From: Haliclona indistincta
Taxonomy: Eukaryota > Porifera > Demospongiae > Haplosclerida > Chalinidae
Length of the DNA stretch: 64,000 nt
Direction: 5' to 3'
NCBI GenBank assembly: GCA_964017065.1
Contig: OZ024787.1
Location: 7,483,199 to 7,547,198, forward strand
Positions 35,870-48,020 of this stretch are shown here, one piece after another. A program made the position numbers and the translations under genes. Below the pieces are notes generated by a model that was not told the origin of the DNA, ran no database searches, and saw nothing but the letters and a program-made list of their open reading frames with translations. The number at the start of each line of letters is the position of its first letter. Positions within the stretch are counted from its first letter, which is position 1.

Positions 35870-36084
35870 CCCTAATATTAAAGTGACTCTTCAAGTCAAT
35901 AAATTGTGTCTTTTTGTTGGTAATACTCTGTACTTGTACAGTTTTCAAATCATAAAATATTAAACTCATTGAAATAGAGATGTCAATGCATTTCTGAAAA
36001 AGGTGTAGCCATTTTTATTTTTTTTGCAGTGAATAGTGGTTTTGGCACACATCCCAATACATTCCTTAGAGTCATATTACCTTA

Positions 36085-36282
36085 TTAAACCATAGTATGA
36101 ATAATTCTCTTTGATGTAACGAGCGTTAATGAGGGTTATAAATTGTGTACAGCCCGCACGCGTTTCAAGATGGCCGCCGTGTTCGAGAATCCACAAAGAA
36201 ACGGTGCTCTGGCTGCTCTGCGGTCTTCCTGCGACGTAAGGTAGCCAGCTAGACGTCAGGCAAGCAGCGCACTATGGTTTAA
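36085..36282. mobile_element. 198-bp MITE with 12-bp inverted ends
   Basis: Ends are TTAAACCATAGT and ACTATGGTTTAA. It interrupts the right arm of the 6.7-kb structure and is followed by a palindrome 'agtagttatatacc...ggtatataactact' (about 36283-36312). The same pair of elements occurs at 27985-28955. Confidence 0.7.
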
Positions 36283-36559
36283 AGTAGTTATATACCTCAC
36301 AGTCGGTATATAACTACTATGAACAGTTGCTAGAAAGTAGGTTACTAAAATGGTTAAGAAGATAGAGCAATTATTGTTAGTGACACTGCCGGATAAAAAG
36401 GGCGTGGTCATTTTCGCAGCGGATAGACAAATTGGCACATATCACATCTTATTCTTTGCATGGGTCAAATTACCCTAAAACAGTTGAGTTATTCTCTAAA
36501 TTAAATGCATACAAATCTTAGTCAGGCCCTCTACTAGTATAGTCTAGTTAGCAAATGTG

Positions 36560-37211
36560 CAGAGGAGGTTGGCCACGCGTCATCGATCATCATTTCTACG
36601 TATGCAATGCGTAGGCCGAGTTCATGTGACCGCACAGGCCGGACGTAATTCCAACATGAATAACTTAAATTAATAGACTTTTTGGAACCTTTTGGAACCT
36701 CATGAATTTATTCATATTATATGAATTTGCTGATTTGCAACTAGTTGGAGGCGCAGGACAGAGCGAAAGTGTTTGCAAGCGTTCAAGAAGTTGTTAACCG
36801 ACCAAAAGAAGGTCGTATTTCAGGAGGCTTGGCCGTTTTGGTTGCCACACTGTGAAACATTGGAAAGAAGCAGAAGATGGTCTACGGTGACCATGAGCGC
36901 CGAAGGAACGCTGTGAGCATTTGAAACAGCATTGGAGCTTGCCAACATTATTGTAGGACCGCTTATAACAGTCGTACAGCATACTGAGCATAGCCTACCG
37001 CCATGCAGTCAAGGCTACAGCATTCAATCACTGCTAGCAGCAGTTCTACATCACTCGTGGACAGCCTCGTGTACATTTGGTCTCCATTCGCACAGCACTG
37101 ACTGTAGCTGGACTGCCAGCAGCTCTGCTGCAGCATCGGTGGGCGGGCTCTTTGCTATTTTAATGTCATGTGATCGTACGTGTAAGTATGACGCGTGGCC
37201 AACCTCCTCTG
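36560..37211. mobile_element. 652-bp element with 24-bp inverted ends and 9-bp TSD
   Basis: Inverted ends CAGAGGAGGTTGGCCACGCG and complement bound the element. It is flanked by gcaaatgtg (36551-36559) and gcaagtgtg (37212-37220), a 9-base direct repeat with one mismatch. A 9-base duplication is typical of Mutator-like elements; an 8-base hAT duplication is the alternative. No transposase is visible. Confidence 0.75.
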
Positions 37212-37220
37212 GCAAGTGTG

Positions 37221-38759
37221 TAACATGTTAACCCTTTAACCCCTAATGACGCCTTTAGGCATCATAATTAGTACCACCCACATTGGACATCATAAATAGT
37301 GTGTAGAGTGCCTCAGAACTCTCTAATTAAGCCAAAATGTAGAAAGGGAATTTTCCTAAAAAAAACGAAAATTGTTTCTCGCGCTTATTCAACTAAAACA
37401 TTACTGTGACCGAAGATTGACATAGGTTTGTATCCCGCAGAGCGGAACCGAAAGGCGCAAAGTGGCGCGACGAAATTTTTGCATTTTGTGGCCTCAGGAT
37501 GCCCAGAAACGCACACTTTGCATTGACTATGGTCTAAACTGTCCTGTTTGCTCACCTGGACACCACCAGGATTTTGTATCATTCACCATGGCTAGACGAA
37601 GACCAAAATCAGCTGAAAAATGACGAGGCCGCAACACTTAAGTGGCTTCAGTTCCGAAGTGGGAGTGGCCAACTTGGAGTTTAGCACATGGTCGTAAAAT
37701 TTTATATGCCAGGAGAAGAGGGTGCTAGTTTGGAACAGCTAGCGTACGGGATGGTGGAGAAAATTGCAAGACAAACTACCAATTTAGAGCAGGTCAAAAT
37801 TTGGACGAAATAATTCAGCAATTAAAGGGTTAAGGTGGGCGGGTGGGGTATTTAATATTCATGAAATTCATCAGTAAACATTGACCGGCCTGCATGCAAT
37901 GAATAATGTTTAGTCTGCCCACGTGTTATGATACGCGGGAAACAATAGTTGGCTTACGTCATCAATTCATTGGATAGCTAGCGGCGCGTGCTTGCATAAT
38001 CGATTCTTGCATTTTCTTACCTTAAGTCTATGACGAAAGTGTGGTGATCTTAGTTACACAGGCTTTTAATGCACAACACCAAGCTCTACAATCCTACGTA
38101 TTATTTTGGCTATAGCTTTTTTCATTTTAAAATAAATGGTAAATTTATTACAGTAATTGACTTAATTAAGTATATAAATTATGATAACTTTGTTTCTGTA
38201 CATTCAATCTCAAAAAAGCATACGTAACTTTCTTAGTATCAATCATCTCTTCTAGCAAGCAAAAGTATAGTAGAGTAGAATGATCAATGCTACTAAAAAG
38301 GTAAGAATACACTCTGAACTTTAGAGGCTTGTAACTTTGTGAATATTGACTACTTACCAGGAGAACACATTCTCCTTTGAATGCACTACAAATAAATGAA
38401 AACAAATTAAAAATTGCGTTTATAGAACATCAGAAAATGTTGATTGAAATAACAGGAAATTTGTATACCCGCCACCTTAATAGTGTGCTTTTAGCAGGCT
38501 AAAACTCTTCCTAGAGCAATACCAACCAGGTTGGCTATAATCACGATGTTCAAGCATGATCGCTGGAGCAGTTACGAGTCAACAAGAGACCAATTGCGTG
38601 AACATGATTTCACGTAAAATACACTGTCAGCAGCATCGAGAACGAGTAGCAGGCATTAGCTGTCGCTAGTAAGACTTTTCACAACATACACGCCAGTTTT
38701 GCCAGCTAAAAAGCTCTGTCAACAGCTATAGCTTCATGCGCAATTGCGCCACATAGTCA
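37221..38759. other. No gene recognised
   Basis: About 1.5 kb with short frames only. Near 38462 the string 'gtatacccgccaccttaa' resembles the end of the TTAA element at 16706-17427, so part of this stretch (to about 38759, where receptor homology begins) may be a related, decayed element. Confidence 0.4.
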
Positions 38760-40433
38760 CGTGATGCTGGGAGTGACGTTGATGCTGTTACTTCACTCAC
38801 TGATGGAAATGTCAGGTCTACAACTTAAACAGCACATGATTTGGATGAACAATAAAGTCACATACCTGACAATGTGTCGACAGGGCTGGAAGCAGTTGCT
38901 GCTATGATTGTTATTAGCACATCGTGTTCATAAGCAGGAGCAATGTTGTTAAGGTGATCTTCCAACTGATCGAAAACTCTGGCACGATAAATCCCAGTTG
39001 GTAAACCAGTGATGTTGACAGATCCTTTGTTAGTTCCACTCAATCGATCCAATGCTCGAGTTGCTACAGTGTGACCTTGTTCATTTTGTATGACTACAAT
39101 ACCTGGTTCAGTTGAATTGATAGCAAAAGTACACTCCACTAGTATGGAGGCAAGATCAGAATGAACATCACATTGCTGGACATCATAGGAACCTGTACAG
39201 GAGTATAGGGAGGAAGAAACTGCTAAAACAACTGAACTTACTGAAAAGAACTGTCATCATTTCGATGTTCCTATTTCCAATGCCAATCATAAGGTCAAAT
39301 GAATAGTGAATGTTCTTTTCGATGAAGATTGTGTAGTTTATTACACCAGGTTGTGAAATAGCCACAGTAGTGTGTGGGGTCCTGTTTAAGCTGTTTGTCA
39401 CTGGGTAAGTCACGGATGACAATTCTTGATCAGGACAGACAGCTTTAAGACTCCGCTAAAATTAAAACCAATGATTACACAGGCATGTTCATGAATATAC
39501 ATACTCGTTGTATATTGACTGCAAAAGTAGCAGCACTGTGAGTGATATTGTAGTTGGCTACCACAGGTCGAGACAAGTTTGCCAGATTGTAATAGTCTAT
39601 GGATAAAAATGTAAATTTTAATGCAAACTTCCAGTAATGCTGAAGTAGAAAGTGTATAATGGGGGAAGCTTTACCTCAATGCATACTCACCTCCTGGTGT
39701 TCTCTCTATAATGACTGCATACAAGCCTGAGATTACAGTCACATTAACTTTGTAGAACTGACAAAATTGGAGATCATCCACTGGTAGAGGATACTGAGTG
39801 TTGGTGGTAGTGTCACTGACGATCACATCGCCAGTGTTGTTGTTCACTACAGTCACTATGTAAAAGAGATCACTGAGTACACCAGCAGTTACTGGAGGGT
39901 CCCATAGTAGAGTGTTGAATGAAGGATTGAATCTGACATTAGTGACTCGCATAGTACCAATACCTGTATAACAATATGAGACAACTAGTCTACTAGTATT
40001 GTTCACAACTCACCTGAGAGAACAGTCAGGATAGCAGTGTTGCTAGTCACTTCACCAGGATACAATACACACTGTACAGTAGTGCCATTATTCTCTATCA
40101 TTGCTGGTACAGTGAGGTTAGACTGTATCGTGCCTGAAGCTATCACAGGGATGCTTGGACGAATACCTCGACTTGTGATTTCGCTGTCAGTAGCAAATTT
40201 ACTATCTACTATCCAGACTATAGTGGCACCATTACCGGCACAGGGAAACACAGCATTCTCTCCAACCAGTGCAATCACTGACACAGGACCTTCTGTGATA
40301 GCTACACAACAGAGAATGACCCATTGCACACGAGGCGAATGAATACAGACATGCATCACATACTGGCAGCACTAGAAAGTGCGATGAAGATAGTCAGAAT
40401 ACAAACTAGTTTCCGACGGACAGAGATCATCAT
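38760..40433 (-). pseudogene. Receptor unit U7: intact ectodomain, lost TM and tail
   Basis: Exons 40433-40364, 40301-40014, 39963-39691, 39596-39505, 39455-39242 and 39192-38866 are all open and in phase, encoding signal peptide, Ig, FnIII-like and further ectodomain. The stalk exon (from 38817) has an internal deletion that shifts frame, and homology stops near 38760; no TM or tail is found to the left. The Ig exon begins like type II units (MMISV signal, DSKFATDSEITSRG) but ends like type I units (VTSNTAILTVLS), so it looks mosaic. It could still give a secreted protein ending soon after the stalk, so 'pseudogene' is a best guess. It lies 13 kb from the main array, across the transposon pile. 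Confidence 0.75.
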
Positions 40434-40555
40434 TTCAGGCTCAGCAGAATGTCAGGACAAGAGAAGTTCGCATATTCAGCAACACCATTTGCCGTTCTAA
40501 CTTCAGTAGCGCCAATAACCTGTACTGTAGTCTGTAGTAGCCTTTACAGTTTTTT

Positions 40556-40714
40556 GCGAAGATCTTGCATAACGGAAGCGAAAGCGGAAGTGTGACACTG
40601 GCCAATCAAATTCACTTTTTGTCACGTGTACAGCTTCAGTTAGTCACGCCTACGTGCGTTTGATTGGCTAACGTCATACTTCCGCTTTCGCTTCCGTTAT
40701 GCAAGATATTCGCA
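40556..40714. mobile_element. Hairpin MITE in the U7 upstream region
   Basis: 'cttgcataacggaagcgaaa' (from 40564) pairs with its inverse ending near 40705. The insert interrupts a flank that is continuous at 22990-23030 and 11645-11690 in sister units. Confidence 0.8.
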
Positions 40715-41960
40715 TAACTAGCTAAGGGCTGTACAAATGCCGTCAATCTGTCACGAGGTATTGTCGAGTATTACTATTAGGTCAAAATAATTAGATTGTG
40801 TCTATTGACACCAATTCGTTTGTGTCAATAACGGCCACCGAAATGCTATTGACACCAACCTAAACCACTATAAAGGCATGTTTGTAGCGTTGATTGGTCA
40901 GCAGGTTCTGATGGCTTAGCGGTTTAGTACGGTGGCTAGTAATGCGATTGTTCAGGATCGATTCTCGCTCCAAGCGTTTTTTTTTTGACAACAACTTCAC
41001 TATCACTGTGGTACCCATTAATGTCGTGGGACTAGGAGAGTCAACAACAAGTACTTCCTTCATGTTTCCTTATACTCCAAGTAAGTAGATGTGTATAACA
41101 ATTATTTTGTGTCCTAGATTCAAATTCCATTTAGAAGTGTGTGTCTCGCTATGCTTATATTTTGGTGTAGCGAAAATAGGCATAGCATTATTAATTTTAA
41201 TGAGGTTTGGATTTGTATATACAGCTAATCTCAACAGTGATTGTACTGTTGGCTACTGCTACTAATATTCAATGATAAATTCAGATTAGCTACCTTGTTC
41301 AGGAATGATTGTACACTATCACACACAATTACCGCTAAATGACAATTTATAATAGCACCAATTTGCAGTTTCAGACTGCCACTGTTACTTCATTCTCAAA
41401 AGGTGAATAGAATGTTTACAAACTGAAGTATAGCTGATGTGTTTACGTGATGTAGCTGCTTACACAACCATTTCATCAGAGATATCTTCAACAGGTAACA
41501 TACAATAGTCTATGCAAACATCAGAATTTCAAATTAATTTGCACAATAATCTATTATTTGTACTGTTTACACAAAACAATTATTCGTGCCTGATTCGTGC
41601 TTTCTTTTATCGCAATGTGCACTGTGAGGATATCTTAATGATTAATTTCCCTATAGTTGTTTATAGCACAGCAATTGTATCACCATCGATGATAACAGCT
41701 GACTCAACAGGTAAAGATATGTGGCTCACAGAGCGATACAAAGTGCCACGAAGTGGTACGGAATTAAGCACGGATTTTTCAACGGACCTGCAATTGACCG
41801 TACTATCTATGCTTTTTCTTTCATCAAATCCTCCACAATACGCCATATTCGAAACGTAGCCGAGATTCTTCTACTCATCATGACACATAGAACAGTTTGC
41901 TATGCGGTTTGATTAGGGGTCCAGACAGTTATTAATGTTTAAATTAAGTTTGAGTCCTAC
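40715..41960. other. Flank of U7, then no gene
   Basis: To about 40800 it matches the upstream flanks of U2 and U5. At 40801-40860 'ctattgacaccaa' recurs with inverse copies, a small hairpin. The 115-residue frame at 41512-41859 has no recognised domain. Confidence 0.45.
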
Positions 41961-42300
41961 TATGGGATTGCTCGATCTGAGATTTTAATGTCAGTAGCCT
42001 AGCATGACAACGAAAGCAGGACAGTCATGGCAGCATGCCACAGACAAGTGTACTTAGCCACAGACAAGTGTACTTGACAAGCATGACACAGACAAGTGTA
42101 GCTAGACTACTTGGTCAGAAAGAATGCTCAGTTCATTGTGGCACAGTGAACTGAGCATTCTTTCTGACCAAGTACACTTGCTGATACCAGCAATTGTGAA
42201 AACTTACTTCTGACAGATTGCTGGACAATTTAGGATCAGTGAAGCAACACTACTAGTGAATATCACGCCCGTTATTTGGATTATAATTTATAAAGCCCGT
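41961..42300 (-). pseudogene. U8: vestigial receptor 5' end
   Basis: 41963-42000 resembles part of the type I Ig exon ('gctcgatctgagattttaat' against 'gctcgatctgtgattctgat'). 42180-42260 resembles the signal-peptide exon and its flank ('ttctgacagattgctggaca...aggatcagtgaagcaac'). The middle is replaced by repeats, including a perfect hairpin at about 42108-42170 ('tacttggtcagaaagaatgc' and its inverse). It shows the array once extended to this side. Confidence 0.6.
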
Positions 42301-42414
42301 GTTGCATGTTCTGAGTAGTGAATGATACAGTACATAAAAGAAGACTCGTAGGAAACCTTAGATATTATTGTTGTTGTTGATAGCATTAGCGTTTATGACG
42401 TTCAGTTCATATAC

Positions 42415-42560
42415 GTGGATGAGTGAGTGGATGAGTTAGTGAGTGAGTAAGTGAGTGAGTGGATGAGTTAGTGAGTGGATGAGTGAGTGAGTGGATGAGT
42501 GAGTGAGTCGAAGAGTGAGTGAGTGGATGAGTGAGTGAGTGGATGAGTGAGTCGATGAGT
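42415..42560. repeat. GTGA/GGAT minisatellite
   Basis: Reiterated 'gtgagtggatgagtgagt' units of 4-base register. From 42561 to 42895 nothing is recognised except a short TAA run near 42757. Confidence 0.85.
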
Positions 42561-42895
42561 AACGTTCATAGACGTTCAGTTCGTGCATGAATTTAGTACA
42601 GATCTTCCTACGCATTTGGAATGTGTCAGTTTGAATCCAGACAAAAGTCCCATAGATAATAAGAAAACTTCCCCAGACTTAGAGACAGCTAGGTTGTATT
42701 TATAGTCAAAGTTAATACCAAGATGATAATACAATTGAGATTAACTGAACTAACTAATAATAATAATAATAATAATTGAGATCACTAGATACAAATGAGT
42801 TGACTGCACTAAGTACAGAATTGACATTGACTGCAAATAAGAGAAGTCACAAACTACAAATACATGTACAATATAAACCAGACACTAGCTGCCTG

Positions 42896-44469
42896 CTAGT
42901 GCTGATGGAGATTCATTGCATGACGACGACGCTTAGTTCGATTTGACTGAGATAGAGCGCCACGAGGACTGCGCTTCTCTGTGACATATTTTTCAGATGG
43001 GACTGAGCTGGGACGTAATGGCTGGTTTCCAATGCTTTGAAGCGGTTTGGATGATCTGTTTCGCAGCCGTGAGCACTTGTGAGTGTCTTGTTCGAGGCGC
43101 TGGTTCTGATGGTCTAACGGTTTATCAGCGGAGGGAAGGTGATCAGGAGCGAGAGGAGGAAGAGAGATGGAGGAAGGGGGACGATCAGTTTCACTGTCTG
43201 AGTCAGAGAGAACATAGAGATGATTGAGAACAGGAGACACGCCGGGCAGAGGTGGGAGAGAGGAGCAGCGCTGGTCTTTATAGATTGGGCTGGAGGCTGA
43301 AGACGCTGCATTCGGTTGATGGGGAGGCGATGTAGCTGTTATTGAGGCTCCTGAGTCAGTATGATGATTGAGGGTGGTATCTGTGAGCCGCTGGGTGCCA
43401 AACTTATCCAGGAAGCTTGTGTTGACGAGAGAGTCATCAGCAGATTGATACTGACTGTCACTAATGAAGGAGAACAGCTTGGACTGAGGAGAGGGAACCA
43501 GAGGTGGCGAGGGACTAAAGAACAGGCCTAGTCTGTCCAGAAGCTCCTGATATGATATAACCTGAGTGGATGACAGAGAAAGGTTGTACAGGTGTACAGT
43601 GGGTGTTGGTTTTCATTGTGGGTTTATGAAATCAGATAGTTTTCCAGACTAAAAGTACACATGTAAAAATAACTGTTGCAAAAGGAATTTCCTTATGAGC
43701 AATCATGCAATTTTGTAGAAAACTCACAGCAAAAGGTGAGAAATGCACCAGCTAAGTTGGACTACAATGTATGTGTGTGTGTGTGTCACTGCTTACTGTC
43801 ATTTGGCTGACAGACATGAAGCGTTCCTCAGCATATCTGCAATGAGACACAGTAAGACCTCATCTCTCTCTTAGCTTTCTCTTCCTTACCTTGTGTGGAT
43901 ACCATTCAGCCTTATTCCATGATGATCTGTCACTGGATACTTATCAGTCAAACTGCAAATAAATAAACCAGTCAATATGATCAAGATAACAGCTGCGAAA
44001 GAGAGAAACTTTCACTCTTTACGCGAGTACACTTTCGATTGACTCGGCTGTATATTGCTGTGTACTGGCACTTTTTCAGTACTCAAAAACAAATCCGGTA
44101 CCTAAACTACTAAACAGAGGCACACAGTTCCCTCTCTTGAAAATAATATTAGACTAGAAACTAGGAATCCAACAGCTTGTGAGTCCAGAGAAACTTCAAA
44201 GCTAAAGAGCGAATTAATGATTTTACTTTAAACACCAATTATACACTATTTACAAAATTTCTGCATGTCCTAGACATCATAAGAGACTCTAATAGTCACA
44301 TTCAAGTACTGAAATGTTGACATAGGTTTATCATAGACACATGAAAAGGATAATCACATGCACTATAAACAGGTCAAGGTGATAGCTCACATGCACAATA
44401 GACACTTCTCTGACAGCTCATGTGCATGATAGACACTTAGCTCACATGAAGCATAAACAAATTAGATCA

Positions 44470-44519
<50 letters not shown>

Positions 44520-44549
44520 GAAGAAGGAGAGAGGAAGAAGGAGAGAGAA

Positions 44550-44608
<59 letters not shown>

Positions 44609-44610
44609 GA

Positions 44611-44655
<45 letters not shown>

Positions 44656-47600
44656 GGAGGAGATGGAGAGAAGAAGAGGGAGAGAGAGAGAGAGAGAGAC
44701 TTACCATTTATCGTAGAGTAAAGCAGTACAATGGCGCAAGTCACTCAGTGTGAATCCAGTAGCCTCAGTCAGTAATACAGACCAAGGATAATCTGAATGA
44801 GAAAGAAGACAGTTACTATGAATATGTAAGACTGGTAAAAATTTCTCTTAGACTATTTTGTTTAATAGTTTTAATCTGCACCTATCACTTATCGTCAAAA
44901 CCATTTCTTCTACCAATCATTAAAATGTGTGTGAGGTGTCCTTTCTGTCACATACTATGGGAGTTACTCACCATGGTCCAACAGTATTCTTGCTAACAGT
45001 AGACAGCAAGCAGCTATATGAGCGACACTGAACCTATAGACACGAGACACACAGTTCACATAATAAGATGGTTTCGGTTCTGTTTTGCAATCAGTCTATT
45101 CTAATATCCAGTTGACACAGCATCTCATAACCACATTCAAAACTTATCATACGAATAGTACAGAGGAAACAAGCTGCAGTAGCGTGTACTAGCAGAGTTC
45201 AGTCTGTGTGTTTGTACTGTGCTTCATAATCGAGCTAAAATGTGTAGTTTGACTCAGTTCTAACATCAAGTGTGAATGAGACATAAAGGAGGTCTCAAAC
45301 AGCATAAAAGAGGTTCTATACATAGACATAAGAGGTCATATACAGATTCTACTACAAATCATGTACAGTGTAGTACATGTATTCACTTGTTGATACAAAT
45401 CGTATGTCAACAAGTCACTGTGCATAGAGTGAGAAATACTAAAATAATGTTTACATGTGATTTATGTCAACTAGTGATCCTAGTCAAGTGGATACACAAC
45501 TCATCCAATTTTCATGCTTCTTGCAAGCTTCATGCACAAAATATCGTGTCCAGGCTTTTTGAAGTTGTCACTGAGAAACTGTTGTCTTATACATGCGACG
45601 GAGGATGATCCAAAAATTAAATGCATAAAGGTGACGCTTTACACTTTCGTGCATATTTTATAGTAATTCAAAAGATATGTCAGTAACCACACACTGACTC
45701 ACCGTCCAAATTCACTGTACAGTAGCGCACTCTCTGACAGGTAGTACGCCATACACGATGTCCTGTAGTCCAACGATACCAGCAGTGACAGTATCTCGAG
45801 ATAGTCAGTGATTGTAGCACTCTGAGAAAAAATGACAATATGAGTGAAGTTCTTATTATTTTTGATTCAGCTTTCTTACCCTGATGTTTCCTCTCAGCAC
45901 AGCTACTAGCTCCCCTGTCATTCTGACCACGTCGCTGTACTTGTACGTGGAGTCAGTCAGCCATGACGCCTCCCTCATTGTGATAATAGTCATACCCAAC
46001 CATCTGGAGCGAGACAACAAGAATGAGTTGACAATAATTTATTCATCTGATCACTACTATATTCATCACTACTATGATTACACAGCAGCTCAGTTGGGAT
46101 TTAAACTGAGGTTTGCACATTGACAACTAAGTTTAAAGCATGCTAGTTAGTTTTCTGGAGCAACTACGCCGAGAATACATGTGGCTGCTAAACCTCAAAA
46201 TCCTCTATCTACATAAACCTCAAAATCATCTATCTTCATTCTTTGAAAAGGATTCTCTATCTTAATAAACTCTCTTATTCTCAGTAGACTCCGCCCCTTC
46301 CTCTTACCTGGAAGCCACCAGCAATGCACTGATGCCCAGTAGTTGTAGTTTAGAGCACATCACTGATCTAGCCAGCATGTACCGATAGGCGAGGCTGACC
46401 GCAAGATGAACTGTAGCACTCGGAAATGATTTCATCTCTGACACCTCAGCTAGCCAATCCATGAGAATGTAACTACAGCATACAGTGTACAAACACACAT
46501 AGGGATGATAAAGACACATGCAAACTAACAAACAAAATACAGCTGTACAATGTAACTACCACAGAACCACAGAGAAGGTCACATGAATCTAACATATCCA
46601 GGAAGAGTTGTAACTAAGAAACACACAACCAAACACACCTGGACCCACTCATTCGTACGTATGTACGCACACACACACACACACACACACGGGTGCTCAC
46701 TGCGTGCTATAATAAACACTACACTGATATCATAACATATTGCTTTATCCAGTGCATAATAATTAGATTATAATTGGGTAAACTTCCAAGTGCATGTTCG
46801 TGGTTTTAATTTGTGGTAACTCACAGCATTTGTTCAGTAAGTTGAGACTGTGATCGCAACACGTCGAGAGAGAGGAGCTTTTGCGAGGAAGACATCAACT
46901 AAAACAAGAAAGAGCAACAGGGAAGTTAGGAACTTGTCAAAACAGTTTTCCTCACCTGTCTAAGATACTGATAAGCAAGGACACGTGACACGCCGCCATA
47001 GTAGCCCCTGACATACAGCTTGCCCAGCTCAAACTGAAAAATGGAGAGAAAACAAAAATGTTTTGTAGCACGAAAAATGTGAGATTCCTTACCCTAGCTT
47101 CCAGGCATTCTCCGTGACTACTGACAGCTTCAATTGATACTATCTTTCTCAATATTCTTACACGCTGTACAGCCTCACCATGAAGCTTCAAGGAAAAACA
47201 GCAACCATCAACACCAAATCATATCTCTATCTCTCCCCCCTCCCTCTCTCTCTCTCTCTCCTTACCAAAGGCTGGTTTGAAGACTTCCAGGACTCAAATG
47301 CACTGAACATGCATCCATTAACCTCTCCCTCTTCAAACCAGTGCAGTGCTTCTCTCCTTCTCTCCTCGTCCTAAACAAAAACACATGTTTTCAATAGTGA
47401 CAAAATGGTTTCATAGTGAGAGGTTTCTTTGTTTATCTCAAGGTGTCAAATTTGTTAGAGCCATGCACTTTTAATGGTCTGCTAATCAAATGGTGCAGAT
47501 TGAAACCAATCGTCACACTCAATAACGAAGATATATATAAACTTTGCAAACACAAGCTCCAAACATACAATGCTATACACAAAGATGCATAGTACATGTG

Positions 47601-47960
47601 CAATACTTGTACTGACCTCAAGAAAAGTTAGTACCTTTCCCACACAGTAGTACAGCCTGCTGATCGAGACCTATTGTGGAGAGAAGAGAGAGATTCAATA
47701 TTAAGATTAATCAACGCCTCATTCTTGATTGACACCAACTGATCAGTTGCTATTGACAACTGAGCTTTGTAGTAACTGGTGAGAATAGTTACCATGGAAA
47801 TTGTTATAAGCACACGGTCACATGCGTAACACCTTTAGGGACCACAACGGGAAGGTGATGAGAAAAATTATGGTAATAGAAGATTGACGATTTATGGTAA
47901 TAGAAGACATGCGAGTGAGAGAGAGAGACAGAGGGAGAGAGAGAGAGAGGGAGAGAGAGA

Positions 47961-48020
<60 letters not shown>

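Larger units (their letters stand above)
29671..36350. mobile_element. Composite nested element framed by inverted arms
   Basis: Bases 29671-29815 plus about 30395-30520 match the inverted sequence of about 35870-36350 (shared strings such as 'gtgccaaaaccaatattcac' and 'aaagacacaatttatt'). The outer 6.7 kb is thus one inverted-repeat structure. Each arm was later broken: the left by a 580-base insert (about 29815-30395), the right by a 200-base MITE (36085-36282). The inside holds transposase-like remnants, element A, a foldback and two hairpins. The overlapping frames at 29861-30373 on both strands lie in the left insert and show no domain. Confidence 0.65.

Noticed and set aside
38760..40433. 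U7 as a deliberate secreted receptor
   Set aside because: The stalk exon is frameshifted and then cut off by unrelated sequence, which looks like accidental truncation; transcript data could change this.
41512..41859. 115-residue plus-strand frame
   Set aside because: No homology, no conserved neighbours, overlaps opposite-strand frames.
44422..44744. Long poly-(RE)/(LS) frames on both strands, also at 54211-54631, 58008-58385, 58915-59499 and 63352-63961
   Set aside because: They are translations of GA/CT microsatellites; only segments past the acceptors at 59349 and 63667 are real LLGL exons.
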